NCBI RefSeq assembly: GCF_014230085.1
Contig: NZ_JACHVB010000058.1
Location: 1 to 64,000 of the forward strand
Length of the DNA stretch: 64,000 bases
Source of the DNA: Ruficoccus amylovorans
GTDB taxonomy: Bacteria; Verrucomicrobiota; Verrucomicrobiia; Opitutales; Cerasicoccaceae
Direction of reading: 5' to 3'
In this document: piece by piece, positions 24,630 through 34,467 of the stretch
Layout of the letters: every line of letters begins with the position of its first letter
Numbering within the stretch: position 1 is the stretch's first letter
The notes under the pieces: generated by a model
The model's input: only the letters and a program-made list of their open reading frames with translations
What the model was told of the DNA's origin: nothing
Databases searched by the model: none
Program-made: the position numbers and the translations under genes

Positions 24630-26552
24630 CTATTCACCGCCTGAGGCGAGTATGTGGGCCGAAATCGACTGGAGGTGGCGATCATCCGTGGACGGCTGCA
24701 GGGCCTTGATCTGCGGGTAGACGGCGGCGGCATCCTTGCCAACCCAGTCGACGATGTTCAATACGCTCAGGCTCGCATAGGACTTTTCTTGCAAAAGCCG
24801 GGAGAGGCAGTCCGCAGCGGCGTCTTGCTCCCCAAGGCCAAAAAGCGCCCACGCGGCGACAGCACGAACCTCGTGAGAGTCGTCATCAAGCGCTTCCAGC
24901 AACTGCTCGCGCGCGGGCAGTGCGTTCTCTCCGAGCAGGAGGCAACCGCTCACCGCCCAATAGCGCAGGCCGACATCCTCGCTGTCGATATCCGCCACCA
25001 TGGCCGACAGGTTCTCCGGATTTGCCGACAGGGCGCGGTCGGCGGCATCGAGATAAGCGGGCAGATTGTAGGCTCCGGAATCCCTGGCCCATTCGTAGAT
25101 CGTGAGGCCGTGCCCGGCAGACAGACGGACCATCTCGCTCTCAGGCAGCAAACCCGTATCATGGATGTCGAGTTGCCACTGGCGCAGCGCCTGCCGCATA
25201 CGCTCGGCCTCGCCAACGCATGCACCATTGCCGATCAGGTTGTGAATATTGTCCGGGTCCGATTGCAGGTCGTAGAGCTCTTCCGCATCCCCCTTGGGCC
25301 GGAAAAACCGGCCGGTCACGCTATCGGCCTTGCCCGCCAGGAAATAGTCTTCCCAGGCGCGGGTGGCCACCATCCTCCACAGGTAGTCAAGATGCTGGCC
25401 GTTGGGGACGGCGGGCATGTAGTTTTTGATATAAAGGTAGCGCCCGTCTGTCACGGCGCGAGTATTGTCAATGCGCTCGCCCATCCGCCCGCGGTAGGCA
25501 AAGTGATACTCGCGCGGCTGCTCTTCGCCAGGGCCGAGAAACACCCGCCCCTGCATGACCGGGGGGATGTCCGCCCCGGCGAGGCTGAGCCAGGTTTTCG
25601 GCATATCGATAAAGCTGACCAAACGCTCAACGGGCGAGCCGGGCGCGTCAGCGGGCCAGAGCGACTTGTATTTTTCGGGGATGCGGATAACAAGCGGGCA
25701 GTGCAGGCCGGACTCGTAGAGGAAGCGTTTGCTGCGGGGCATGACGCCGCCGTGGTCGGAATTGTAAATAACGATCGTGTCATCGGCCATCCCGGACTCT
25801 TCGAGCTTTTTCAGGACCTGACCGACCTGATCGTCCATTCGCTCGACCGCGTCATAATATTTGGCGTAGTTTTTCCGGATCGCGGGCAGGTCCGGGTGGT
25901 AGGCGGGCAGGTCGGTGTCCGCCGGGGAGTGGAGCGTGGACTCGACGTCCCCCTGCGCCCGGCTCTCGTGGGAGTCGAGGAAGTTGACCACCTGAAAGAA
26001 CGGCTGGTGTTGCTTGAGGGTTTCCCATTCAGGCTGGGAAAAAGGCGTATTGGGCACCCAGCCCTCGGGCTTGCTGTCATCCCAGCAATCCTCATCCAGG
26101 CGGCCCGCTATGTTGTAGTCCGTCTTCGTGTAGTTGGCGCAGTAGTAACCGGCCTTACGCAGTTGGTCCGGGTAATACGGTATCTGCTCGTGCGGGATCT
26201 CGTAACGACTGCGCATGGGAAAGGTTCCCAGGGAGAGCGCGTGGACCCCCGTGATCCATCCGCTGCGCGAGGGCGCGCAGACCGGCGCGTTGGCATAGGC
26301 TTTGGTGTAGCGAAAGCCCTCCTTGGCCAACTGGTCAATGTTCGGCGTCTTGGCAAAGGGATTACCGTAGCACCCGATCCACGTCACTTCGTTGTCTTCA
26401 CTGGTCAGCCACAGAATATTCGGCTTGGAGTCAGCCGCTGGCTGGGCACATGCGACGCCCGCAAGGGTAACGGGCAGAACCGTGCAAGCGAGCTTGAGCA
26501 GGCCGGGTATCCAGTTTCCACAGGGGGGGGGAAAGGAGGGAGATGAATTCAT
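24630..26552 (-). CDS. Secreted sulfatase with HEAT-like C-terminal repeats
   Basis: 640 residues from ATG 26552. Signal peptide about 11-36 (LLKLACTVLPVTLAGVACAQ), so exported, unlike the other three sulfatases here. Sulfatase core: NILWLTSEDNE, formylglycine site Cys92-Ala-Pro94-Ser-Arg96 (PVCAPSRSGWITG), YNSDHGGVMPRSK, LYDLQSDPDNIHNL. From about residue 500 there are helical repeats such as DIDSEDVGLRYWAVSGCLLLGE and DDDSHEVRAVAAWALFGLGE that read as HEAT-type repeats, a known addition in Planctomycetota and Verrucomicrobiota sulfatases. It lies 84 bp after the LacI gene. Confidence 0.93.
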   Translation of the reverse strand: MNSSPSFPPPCGNWIPGLLKLACTVLPVTLAGVACAQPAADSKPNILWLTSEDNEVTWIGCYGNPFAKTPNIDQLAKEGFRYTKAYANAPVCAPSRSGWITGVHALSLGTFPMRSRYEIPHEQIPYYPDQLRKAGYYCANYTKTDYNIAGRLDEDCWDDSKPEGWVPNTPFSQPEWETLKQHQPFFQVVNFLDSHESRAQGDVESTLHSPADTDLPAYHPDLPAIRKNYAKYYDAVERMDDQVGQVLKKLEESGMADDTIVIYNSDHGGVMPRSKRFLYESGLHCPLVIRIPEKYKSLWPADAPGSPVERLVSFIDMPKTWLSLAGADIPPVMQGRVFLGPGEEQPREYHFAYRGRMGERIDNTRAVTDGRYLYIKNYMPAVPNGQHLDYLWRMVATRAWEDYFLAGKADSVTGRFFRPKGDAEELYDLQSDPDNIHNLIGNGACVGEAERMRQALRQWQLDIHDTGLLPESEMVRLSAGHGLTIYEWARDSGAYNLPAYLDAADRALSANPENLSAMVADIDSEDVGLRYWAVSGCLLLGENALPAREQLLEALDDDSHEVRAVAAWALFGLGEQDAAADCLSRLLQEKSYASLSVLNIVDWVGKDAAAVYPQIKALQPSTDDRHLQSISAHILASGGE

Positions 26553-26636
26553 GATGGACGCTAAATGAATGGAGAAATCCGCGGTCACTGCAGCGACAGG
26601 ACAGGTCGATCTACGGTGCCAGCTGTCTGAGTGGCG

Positions 26637-27815
26637 CTATATGCTGGCGACAGCCTCACGGGAGGGGCTGGCGGCACTTTGGAGCGCAGGCTTTTGCCCG
26701 AAAGGTGTCAGCGGGCGGTTTTCGATCCACTTGCCCTTGACGAGCGTGATGCGAAACGTCTCCGGGATCCCGCGCTCGCCTTGCTGTATCATGGATACGA
26801 GGTTGTCGGCGGCGACGCGGCCGATTTGCTCGGCGTCTTCGTAAACACCCGACAAGTCCCAATGGCTGTGAGGCAAAAAGGCGCAGGTGAGCACCAGCTC
26901 ATCGACGGGCAATCCGGCCTCCCGAATACGCTCCTCTATGTCGGGAGGGCCGATGAGCGCGGTTGGCCGGTAGCGCTTGTACCACTTGGCAATCCCCCGG
27001 GGGTGACATTCGGTGGGATGGAGCGGAGGGGTTTTGATGGCTTTCTGGGCGATGAACGTTTCGGAGAGGAAGCCGGAGAGAATGTGGTTGTTCATCCGGT
27101 CGTCGTGGATACTCAAGTACCCAATGCGTTCATGCCCGGCGGCATAAAGCTTGCGCACAACGATGATCGCCGCGTCATACTGGTAGGGAGCGACCGTGTG
27201 GAGCCGGGGCTTCTTCAGGCTGAAGCCAAAGGTGATGGCTGAAAAGTGCTCCCAACTGAAGTCGATCTCCATGTGCGGGTCAGGCTGGGGGCAGACGAGA
27301 ATACCCTGAATATTGCGCGAGCGCAGGATCTGGCTCAGGCGGTTGGTGCTAAGCCCCTTCTCGGCGAGATCAAAGGTCTCAATGCCATAGCCATGGGTGC
27401 GTGCCTGATCTTTAGCCGCCTCGTAGAAGCGGCGGTAGATGAGCTTCTTCCACTGGAAGTTCGGGGCCGTGTTTACGAGCCAGGCCAGTGTGCCCTGGAA
27501 AGACGCGTCATGCTTTTTATGACGGTAGGCCGCCAGAGCGGTGAGCATCGGGTCCGGCAGGTAGCCGATATCTTCGGCTATCTTCTTGATCCGGTCGCAG
27601 GTTTCCGAAGCAATGTTGGGGTGACGTTTCAGGGCGAGCGAAACGGTCGAGCGGTGCACCTTGGCAATGCGCGCCACATCCATCTGGGTTGGACGCTGCT
27701 TGGGATCGTTGCTCACACTTTCCAGCGTAGGCAGCCCGTCCGGAAGCGTCAAGTAGGGAGCGTACCCCCCCGACTCTGCAAGGGGGAACGACTTACGGGT
27801 TGTTCTTGGCTTCAT
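26637..27815 (-). CDS. LacI-family regulator of locus 2
   Basis: 392 residues. Helix-turn-helix QMDVARIAKVHRSTVSLAL with hinge region IAEDIGYLPDPMLTAL, then a binding-protein-like sensor with QGILVCPQPDP, AGHERIGYLSIHDDR and PTALIGPP. The N-terminal leader of about 43 residues is longer than usual; an ATG inside the HTH (27683) is too late to be the start. Its place in the middle of the operon, 6 bp after the symporter and before two sulfatases, suggests feedback control. Candidate targets are the three TAAC-N4-GTTA sites at 32505-32714. Confidence 0.88.
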   Translation of the reverse strand: MKPRTTRKSFPLAESGGYAPYLTLPDGLPTLESVSNDPKQRPTQMDVARIAKVHRSTVSLALKRHPNIASETCDRIKKIAEDIGYLPDPMLTALAAYRHKKHDASFQGTLAWLVNTAPNFQWKKLIYRRFYEAAKDQARTHGYGIETFDLAEKGLSTNRLSQILRSRNIQGILVCPQPDPHMEIDFSWEHFSAITFGFSLKKPRLHTVAPYQYDAAIIVVRKLYAAGHERIGYLSIHDDRMNNHILSGFLSETFIAQKAIKTPPLHPTECHPRGIAKWYKRYRPTALIGPPDIEERIREAGLPVDELVLTCAFLPHSHWDLSGVYEDAEQIGRVAADNLVSMIQQGERGIPETFRITLVKGKWIENRPLTPFGQKPALQSAASPSREAVASI

Positions 27816-27821
27816 TGCGTT

Positions 27822-29630
27822 CTAGGGGTGTGAATCTTCGGCGGCCCCCTGGCACTCCAGCGCATTATCCATAGCGGACGCGGCGGCCGAATCACGTTTG
27901 CGTTGACGGAGGCGGATGCGATGCGAGGCCAGCAGTAGCAACCCGGCGACCAACAGGACACACCCGGCAACTGAGAGGATGGCGATCCGGCCCGAAAGGG
28001 GGTTGGGCAGGAAAAGCAGCAGCAGGATGAAGCCGCCCATGACAAGCGTGGTCATACCCAACATGTGCGCCTGCACATGATCGGTGCTCTCGCCACGCTC
28101 TTCCTCGCTCAGTGGGGTGTGCATGCGCTCGAAGAATGCCTCCACCTTTTGCCTGAAAGCCGCTGGTTGGCTTCGGTAGAAAGGCATGCTGGCGAATGTG
28201 GCAACCGTCCCGAATATCATGACCCAGATACTCCGATCGACGTAGTTCCAGTCATTGCCGGTGATCGCTTCGTCGATCAGCGACCAAAGCGAAGGAATCA
28301 TCGCGACACCAAGGATGGAGAAAAAGCCCCAGCGTGGCAGACTCTTGATCAATAGTCCGGCCAGCATGGGTATAATGAGCGGCATGCCGATGATGGAGCC
28401 AATGATCAGCATGGAGTCGAACAGGCCAAAGCCCTCCATCTGCGAATACCAGACCGCCATGCCGGTATTAAAAGCCCCCAAAACAACGGTGGCCACGCGC
28501 CCAACAAACAGGGAACGTTGGTCGGACAATTCCTCTTTGCCAAACACGCGTCTCAACGCTGGCAGGATATTGCGGATGAAAATCCCGGCATTGGTGTTAA
28601 TCGTTGTGTCCATCGTACTGAGGGTAGCGGCCAGCATGGCGGAGACCATGATGCCCATCAGCCCGTTGGGAAGCACCTGCATCGCTGCGACCGCATAGGC
28701 TGAGCCCCCCACCTGTCCGACATCGATGCTCTGAACCTCGGGCGCCCAGAGCGCGCGGGCTACCAGCGGAGGGGTAAACCAGATCAACGTGCCCAGGATC
28801 ATTCCGAAACCACAGAAATAAGCGGCCCTGGAAGCTTCCCGGCCATCTGCGGCGGCCAGATAACGCGTGGCCGTCAGCAGGTTGAGCTGCCCGGTGAGTT
28901 GGATAAGAAACGCGACCACCATCCACTTCCAGGTAAACTTCCCGTCCGGGAACGCCCCTTCAGGTTTGATGAGCGCAAAATCGGCCTTCAGGTCCGGGCG
29001 GGAGAAGACATCGACGAGCCCCTGTACGCCCCCGACTTCCTTTAGGCAGTACCAAGCCACGAGAATCGTGATGGGGAAGAGAACCAGAGACTGCACAAAG
29101 TCGTTGCCCATCACGGCCCACTTCCCGCCGCGGATGGAGTAAAGCGTGACGACGGTGCCCAGGATCAGGATCATCGGTACCGGCGGGATGTTAAAGACGC
29201 TGGCGCAAAACACCGCCAGCGCCCAGAGCGGAATGGCTCCCGAAAACAACCCGAAGATCAGCCCGTAGTAAGACTTGAACTGTTCGACCGACGGTCCGAA
29301 ACGCCAGCGCAGCACGTCGGCTACGGTATAAGCCCGCGTCTGCCGCAACCAGCCGGCAATCCATGCCCCCTGGATAAAAAACGCGCAGATCGTCGCCAGA
29401 TAAATAACGAGCAAAGTGGGGCCGGCTTCATAAGCGGCTGCCGCGTTACCGGTAAAGGTGAAAGCCGAGATGCCCGCCATCAGTGAACTGCTGCCGACCA
29501 GCCACCAGGTGGCCTTGCCTCCGCCGCGCACAAAGTCGCTGGAGCTGTGGCTGAGCCGGCCGAAAAACCAGCCGACGGCAACGAGGAAAACCAGGTAGAT
29601 GCCTATTGTGATGTAATCGCTCGTTTGCAT
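27822..29630 (-). CDS. SSS-family sodium/solute symporter
   Basis: 602 residues from ATG 29630 (SDYITIGIYLVFLVAVGWFF), 7 bp after the lyase stop. About 13-14 helices. SSS motifs: SSDFVRGGGKATWWLVGSSS, AFTFTGNAAAAYEAG, MVSAMLAATLSTMDTTINTNAG (sodium-site region) and FIRNILP. A cytosolic C-terminal segment (about 500-540) precedes two last helices. It probably imports the unsaturated or desulfated oligosaccharides formed by the adjacent lyase and sulfatases. Confidence 0.92.
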   Translation of the reverse strand: MQTSDYITIGIYLVFLVAVGWFFGRLSHSSSDFVRGGGKATWWLVGSSSLMAGISAFTFTGNAAAAYEAGPTLLVIYLATICAFFIQGAWIAGWLRQTRAYTVADVLRWRFGPSVEQFKSYYGLIFGLFSGAIPLWALAVFCASVFNIPPVPMILILGTVVTLYSIRGGKWAVMGNDFVQSLVLFPITILVAWYCLKEVGGVQGLVDVFSRPDLKADFALIKPEGAFPDGKFTWKWMVVAFLIQLTGQLNLLTATRYLAAADGREASRAAYFCGFGMILGTLIWFTPPLVARALWAPEVQSIDVGQVGGSAYAVAAMQVLPNGLMGIMVSAMLAATLSTMDTTINTNAGIFIRNILPALRRVFGKEELSDQRSLFVGRVATVVLGAFNTGMAVWYSQMEGFGLFDSMLIIGSIIGMPLIIPMLAGLLIKSLPRWGFFSILGVAMIPSLWSLIDEAITGNDWNYVDRSIWVMIFGTVATFASMPFYRSQPAAFRQKVEAFFERMHTPLSEEERGESTDHVQAHMLGMTTLVMGGFILLLLFLPNPLSGRIAILSVAGCVLLVAGLLLLASHRIRLRQRKRDSAAASAMDNALECQGAAEDSHP

Positions 29631-29637
29631 GGCTGGC

Positions 29638-31695
29638 CTACTCGGTGTAAAGGTCCCAGTCTTCGAGGGGGAGGATGTCCGGGGCACCCCCGTTGACAGA
29701 GCCGGGGGTCAGCGTAATGACCAGTGAAAGGTCGTTACCGGAGGCCGGGACGGTTGCTGTCAGTATTTGGCAGCCCTGATTCTGGTGCTCCTTTTTCGTG
29801 GGAGGGGCGGCTGATTCGATGCTGAAGGTCGCGTCAGCGGGCTCTATAATCTCAGCTGTCAGCTGTTGACCGTCCAGCGTCAGTTGCGCGCTGCGGCCGT
29901 CATCCGCGACCGTGATCGTTGCGCGCGTCATCATGCGCCAGACCAGTGGCTTGTCTCCGGTGGGGGCGTGCCACTCATCCTGAACGAGGACTTGCTGGTT
30001 ATCGATCAAGGCAATGCCGCGCAGGATTCTTTCAGCGGTGCCGGGAAAGACCTCCGTCATGTCCACGACAGCACCGGCGAAGCCCGGCGCATCGAAGAAA
30101 TGAATGACCGGGGCGGTGGCGTCCTCCTTCTGAATTTCCTCACCCGGACCGGCGGTGTTGTGGCTGAGGTTCGTCATCCGGAAGTAGCTCCAACGCTGCC
30201 CGCCGGGCTCACGTCTCCAGTAACCGGGGAGCGAATACTTGCCCGAGCCCAGGTCCTCGGCCCAGCGGACGCCGTCGGCCTCCATCACAAAAGACCCCAA
30301 ATCGAGGTGCGCATGGGCAAAGCCGTTCAGCCCGGCCTTCATGGCAACCCAGACCGCGTCCGGATCCTCCCAGGAACTCCGTAAAAAGACCAGCTCGGCC
30401 ACGCCGCGCTTATGGACATTGAGGGGAAGTGTTTCGAGAACGCCTTCCCCATCACTCCCCTCCCCGGCCGGCATCCACAGCGGGAGGAGAGCGGCGAAGC
30501 GGTCAGCCCCCCCCTTGGGCAAAGTGGCGGCGTAGCCGCTGAGAGGTTTTTCCTGCGCGTCGGCCAGTCGCTGGCGAAAAAGCGGGATGTATTCGTCTTG
30601 TCCAAAGTGTTTGATGAGCCACGCCGCGACCTTGGAGCCGCCCATTTCGGAAGCCTTGGCCGGGCCGCCGTCACCGTATGTAAAGGCCACCCCGGTCGGG
30701 CCAAAGATATAGGCCAGATACTCGCTGTTCTTGTCGAAGCCCTCCATCCCGGAGAGCCCGTAGTCGGTCCCGAGCTGGTCCTCCATCAGCGCAATACATA
30801 GGGCATTGAACATGACCCCATAGCCCATGTACGTGGGGCTCTCCGGCCAGACGCCATCGGGCGCGTAGTGGGCCATGGCCCGGGGCAGGCTTTTGCGGGC
30901 GCCCTCGACAACGAGTTCGGTCATCTCAGGCTCCTCATCCTGCAAGGCGAAAGCGGCCGTTAAAAACCCGCCATTGCAGACCTGGTTCCAGTTGTTGAAG
31001 GATATGTCCGTGTTTCCGACCGCGGACCAGTTGGGACGTTTGTCGCCGCCGGATACGCCATAGGCTACCGGTGCGTAGTCGAGGCACTTGTCCATCAATG
31101 CCTGGCGAATCGTTGCCCGGTCTTCGGGCGAGAGTTCATTATAAAACCAGTCGTAGCCGAAGCCGACGGCGGTCGCCATTTCAGCGGTTACAAGAAATTG
31201 TTTCGGTGCCCAGTCCGAAAAGGAACAGGCGTTGAGCAGTTCCTCACGGGCGCGTTCGGCGTAACGCTTATCGCCGTCGAGGTGATAGATAAGCCCCCAT
31301 GTCAGGATGCGCCCAAGGATGGCACGGGCGATCTTCAGGCGATCAGTGCCCTTGGCATTGTATGCGAGCGGGGGCTCATGGTAGTAGCTCTCGGCATTCT
31401 CGCGCAACCCATCGATCTGTCGGGCCACGAGCGGGTCCGACTTTGCGAGTTGGCGGATATCCTCCGCGCGACTATCGGTTAACAGGAGCCGCGGATGTTG
31501 ACGGTTCACGAGGGGGCTGGCGGGTGGCGTAGAAGCGTTTACTGCACGCGCCGGGACCGCTTCCGGTAACGGTGTGCGACTGATGTTGCTATCGCCAGGC
31601 TGATCGGAAGCGAATGGTCGATCGCATGCCGCGAAGGAAAAAGCGGCGAGCGCGCAAAGGGTCGATGAAAGCAGGCGTCGAAAGGCAGAAGGCAT
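29638..31695 (-). CDS. Heparinase II/III-like polysaccharide lyase, probable lipoprotein
   Basis: 685 residues. The signal sequence ends in FAAC with Cys24, an acceptable lipobox, so probably a lipoprotein. The N-terminal alpha/alpha toroid (about 75-390) contains HPRLLLTDS, FGYDWFYNELSPED and NISFNNWNQVCNGG-like NTDISFNNWNQVC. The beta-sandwich half has NGFAHAHLDLGSFVMEADG and the MTNLSHNTAGPG segment, where heparinase II/III and alginate-lyase-type (PL15/PL17/PL21-like) enzymes have catalytic Tyr and His. Cleaves uronic-acid polysaccharides by beta-elimination; the substrate is not determined. It starts the degradation part of locus 2. Confidence 0.85.
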   Translation of the reverse strand: MPSAFRRLLSSTLCALAAFSFAACDRPFASDQPGDSNISRTPLPEAVPARAVNASTPPASPLVNRQHPRLLLTDSRAEDIRQLAKSDPLVARQIDGLRENAESYYHEPPLAYNAKGTDRLKIARAILGRILTWGLIYHLDGDKRYAERAREELLNACSFSDWAPKQFLVTAEMATAVGFGYDWFYNELSPEDRATIRQALMDKCLDYAPVAYGVSGGDKRPNWSAVGNTDISFNNWNQVCNGGFLTAAFALQDEEPEMTELVVEGARKSLPRAMAHYAPDGVWPESPTYMGYGVMFNALCIALMEDQLGTDYGLSGMEGFDKNSEYLAYIFGPTGVAFTYGDGGPAKASEMGGSKVAAWLIKHFGQDEYIPLFRQRLADAQEKPLSGYAATLPKGGADRFAALLPLWMPAGEGSDGEGVLETLPLNVHKRGVAELVFLRSSWEDPDAVWVAMKAGLNGFAHAHLDLGSFVMEADGVRWAEDLGSGKYSLPGYWRREPGGQRWSYFRMTNLSHNTAGPGEEIQKEDATAPVIHFFDAPGFAGAVVDMTEVFPGTAERILRGIALIDNQQVLVQDEWHAPTGDKPLVWRMMTRATITVADDGRSAQLTLDGQQLTAEIIEPADATFSIESAAPPTKKEHQNQGCQILTATVPASGNDLSLVITLTPGSVNGGAPDILPLEDWDLYTE

Positions 31696-31766
31696 GGATG
31701 ATTTGCGTTGTGGTCGTTAAGGATGAAAGCAAGGGCTCCGCGAATTTGGCTGCCGGTGACCGGGTT

Positions 31767-32402
31767 TTATTGGATCCCCCAAGCGGGAGCATCCATGTCC
31801 TGGGGGCAATCTTCTACGGTCCAACGGGTCATGTGTCCGTCGTGAAACATGATATTTGCATATCCGTCATGATTAAAACCGATATAAGACCAGGGACCGT
31901 TACTCTGTCTGATGCACCGGACGGAAGGCTTGTTGTTCTCGGCCAGCATGACGACTTTACTGCTATCGACATCGGCCAGTGTTCGGCTCTTCCCGTCCGT
32001 CCCAAAGGCAATCCCGACGGCATAATTACTCTCCCACCATCTGTCGGGGTTCTGCTCTTCCTCCAGACTGGGACAGGAGAGGGCCTCGCACATAAGGTCC
32101 GTGCCCTGCCCGTAAGCTTGCAGGTCATCAATACCGAGATAAGGCCGGACGACGACCGTCCAGGTCTCGGCCGCAGCCCCGCCCGAAAAGGCGTAGTTGG
32201 GCGGGAGTTTACTGCCGTGCTCAGCCTGATAGAGTAAAATGGCCTGTCCGAGCTGTCGCATGTTGCTTGCGCAGGCTGAACTGCGGGATCGTTCCTGGAT
32301 CGTCTTGATTATAGGGAGGATGATCGCGGCGAGGATTCCAATCACCGCAATGACCGTGAGTAATTCGATCAATGAAAAACCGTTGGGGCGTCGGCGCATC
32401 AT
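31767..32402 (-). CDS. Prepilin-type H-X9-DG protein
   Basis: 211 or 212 residues from tandem ATGs at 32402/32399; a longer frame to 32486 exists but would put more than 40 residues before the cleavage site. Clear prepilin motif: NGFSLIELLTVIAVIGILAAIILP. The soluble C-terminal part ends with GFNHDGYANIMFHDGHM, an exact H-X9-DG signature. It is the first leftward gene of locus 2, 71 bp before the lyase. It matches the position of the pseudopilin in locus 1. Confidence 0.88.
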   Translation of the reverse strand: MMRRRPNGFSLIELLTVIAVIGILAAIILPIIKTIQERSRSSACASNMRQLGQAILLYQAEHGSKLPPNYAFSGGAAAETWTVVVRPYLGIDDLQAYGQGTDLMCEALSCPSLEEEQNPDRWWESNYAVGIAFGTDGKSRTLADVDSSKVVMLAENNKPSVRCIRQSNGPWSYIGFNHDGYANIMFHDGHMTRWTVEDCPQDMDAPAWGIQ

Positions 32403-32504
32403 ACGTGGGTAGGTAAAGGTGTGATGGGGGCATGGGGCGGAGGAACGCGCCTCCCTTGTGGACATAACAGTAAACGAACGCCTCATGTTTACAAAACCGT
32501 TTTA

Positions 32505-32714
32505 TATAACACAGGTTATAAACCGGGCACATCCTCCCCGCCATACCTTTATTCATGGGGGATCCACGCGATTAACCCGTGTTATCATTCGAACGTTCCC
32601 GTGGTCCTGTTTCGGACTCAAGTGTCGTCCTGAATACAACCGCACGCCCGGCCTCGGCGCAGAGTTTTTTACGTAATTACAGAAGCGAACAGGCACAATA
32701 TAACCTGTGTTACA
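32505..32714. promoter_or_regulatory. Three TAAC-N4-GTTA operator sites in the locus 2 divergent region
   Basis: Site 1 at 32505-32520 is a perfect inverted repeat, TATAAC-acag-GTTATA. Site 2 at 32571-32586 reads ATTAAC-ccgt-GTTATC. Site 3 at 32699-32714 reads TATAAC-ctgt-GTTACA. The core TAAC-N4-GTTA is intact in all three. They sit in the 541-bp gap between the divergent pseudopilin and PEP-CTERM genes. A one-component repressor, most simply the LacI protein of this locus, could loop the DNA between them. No other gene is visible in the gap. Confidence 0.65.
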
Positions 32715-32943
32715 AACCGGCTTCTTGAGAAGTTAAAGAGAAACGATAGCCTGCGAACCAAGACGAATCACTATCGAGCATGAGGGTAATCCTTCTGCCA
32801 CCAGCCCCCCCCCCGGATGATGCCACCCCAATGTTCCCCTACCCTTTGCATAAGTCCCGGAATGCGAGCAGCTGTCCGGTAAACGACAACCCCAGACATC
32901 CCACCTTTCACTCCAATACCAACCACTCAGAATCACACGAATC

Positions 32944-34425
32944 ATGAATGACCTACCCCGATCAAACCCAACTTCGACTTCAATTTCCTTCTTTCTCAGG
33001 AAGGGGCTTGCCCGGCTGTCGCTGAGTGCGCTCGGCCTCTGTGGACTTGGCTCCATGGCCGCAGCCCAGACACTCTACTGGAACGGCGGCTACGAGGGCG
33101 ATCAGGGCTGGTCCACGACCGAATCGGTGACCCCCTGGGCCCTGACTCCCACGGGTGACCCTGAGACTTACTGGGTCCCCGGCTATGATGCCGTTTTTAC
33201 CGCCACCACCCCGGATGTGGATGTTTGGACGGCTGTTGCCGGAACCGTTACGATTCAGGATGGTGCCACCTTTACGACCAAGGGCACCAGTGGACACTCC
33301 CTGACGGTTAACACCGGCGGCAGCGGCGATTTCACGATCAAGGATAACAGCACGGGTGACGGAATCCTGCGTGTCGTTCTCGACGGCACCTCTGCCTGGG
33401 ACGGTACCATCACCGTACAGGAATTTAACGATGCGAACAGCGGGCTGGTCATCGATGACAGCAATGACGGCTCTGCCACCTCGACCGGCAAGAGCACGAA
33501 GATCGTCCTGGACGGAGGTAAGCTGATGCTGGGGGCTGGTATGGTCGCAACCACAGCGACGATCGGCGAACTCTCCGGCCAAGGCATCGTCAAGATCCGT
33601 GGCTCATACAGTAACACGCGCGGGGTGCGTATGCTGAAGATCGATCAGGACACAAACACGACCTTCAGTGGCACCTTTGGCGAAGACACCACGCGTGCCG
33701 ACAACAGAATCGCAATGACCAAAGCCGGTACCGGCACGCTGGTCATTTCCAGTACCAGCGGCCTGGCAACGGATGCCTGGGGCGGATATTCTGGCGAAAC
33801 TATCATCGAAGCTGGATCGCTTTACCTGATCGGCTCATCGGCCACCACGTACACGAACGTCAGCGGACAGAACAGCTACACGGTCTTCGGTGGTGCGACC
33901 TTCGGACTGGACGGCACCCTTACCTTTGGCAGTAATTTCGACGGTCTGGTTACCGTGCAGGACGGGGGCATCCTCGATCCGGGTCGGCAGAATGCCTCGG
34001 GCACGATGACACTGGCGGGCGGTAACGGTGCCGGGGCGGGATTGGTTTTTGAGGGTGCGGCCAATATCCGGTTCAACCTCGGTACCAATCAGGATATGAT
34101 CGTACTCGAAGAATCTTCGATGGTGGGATCGGCCAACGGAGGCGATGGCAGTGTGACCTTCATCTTTTATAACACGGGCGACGTGGTCATTGGAGAAACC
34201 TACAATATCATTAGCTTTGGCGGCACGGCACAGGGAATCAGCCTGAACACCTTTGCCCTGTCCGAGGAAAGCCTGCTGGCAGGCTGGGACGGTACGTTCA
34301 GCTATGGCGGTGACGGCAACGAACTGCAGTTCACCGTGTCTGCCGTGCCGGAGCCCGCGGAAGCGGCGCTTTTACTCGGCCTGCTCGTGGGTGGAATCGT
34401 TGCACTTCATCGCCGCCGCTCCTGA
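32944..34425 (+). CDS. PEP-CTERM beta-strand-repeat surface protein (locus 2)
   Basis: 493 residues. An N-terminal leader with a signal peptide to about residue 42 (GLCGLGSMAAAQ). Body of beta-strand repeats: GTLVISSTSGLA, GGYSGETIIEAGSLYLIG, VQDGGILDPGRQNASGTMTLAGG; these are typical autotransporter-associated repeats and predict a beta-helix. The end is a textbook PEP-CTERM: VPEPAEAALLLGLLVGG then LHRRRS. First rightward gene of locus 2. It probably sits at the cell surface in an exosortase-dependent way and may hold or bind glycan. Confidence 0.9.
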   Translation: MNDLPRSNPTSTSISFFLRKGLARLSLSALGLCGLGSMAAAQTLYWNGGYEGDQGWSTTESVTPWALTPTGDPETYWVPGYDAVFTATTPDVDVWTAVAGTVTIQDGATFTTKGTSGHSLTVNTGGSGDFTIKDNSTGDGILRVVLDGTSAWDGTITVQEFNDANSGLVIDDSNDGSATSTGKSTKIVLDGGKLMLGAGMVATTATIGELSGQGIVKIRGSYSNTRGVRMLKIDQDTNTTFSGTFGEDTTRADNRIAMTKAGTGTLVISSTSGLATDAWGGYSGETIIEAGSLYLIGSSATTYTNVSGQNSYTVFGGATFGLDGTLTFGSNFDGLVTVQDGGILDPGRQNASGTMTLAGGNGAGAGLVFEGAANIRFNLGTNQDMIVLEESSMVGSANGGDGSVTFIFYNTGDVVIGETYNIISFGGTAQGISLNTFALSEESLLAGWDGTFSYGGDGNELQFTVSAVPEPAEAALLLGLLVGGIVALHRRRS

Positions 34426-34467
34426 TGTGGACATTGAAGTTCGAGCATTCATTAACCCGCTAAAGCC

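Noticed and set aside
24654-26546. 630-codon plus-strand frame opposite the HEAT-tailed sulfatase
   Set aside because: Antisense shadow; the sulfatase strand carries signal peptide, formylglycine site and metal motifs.
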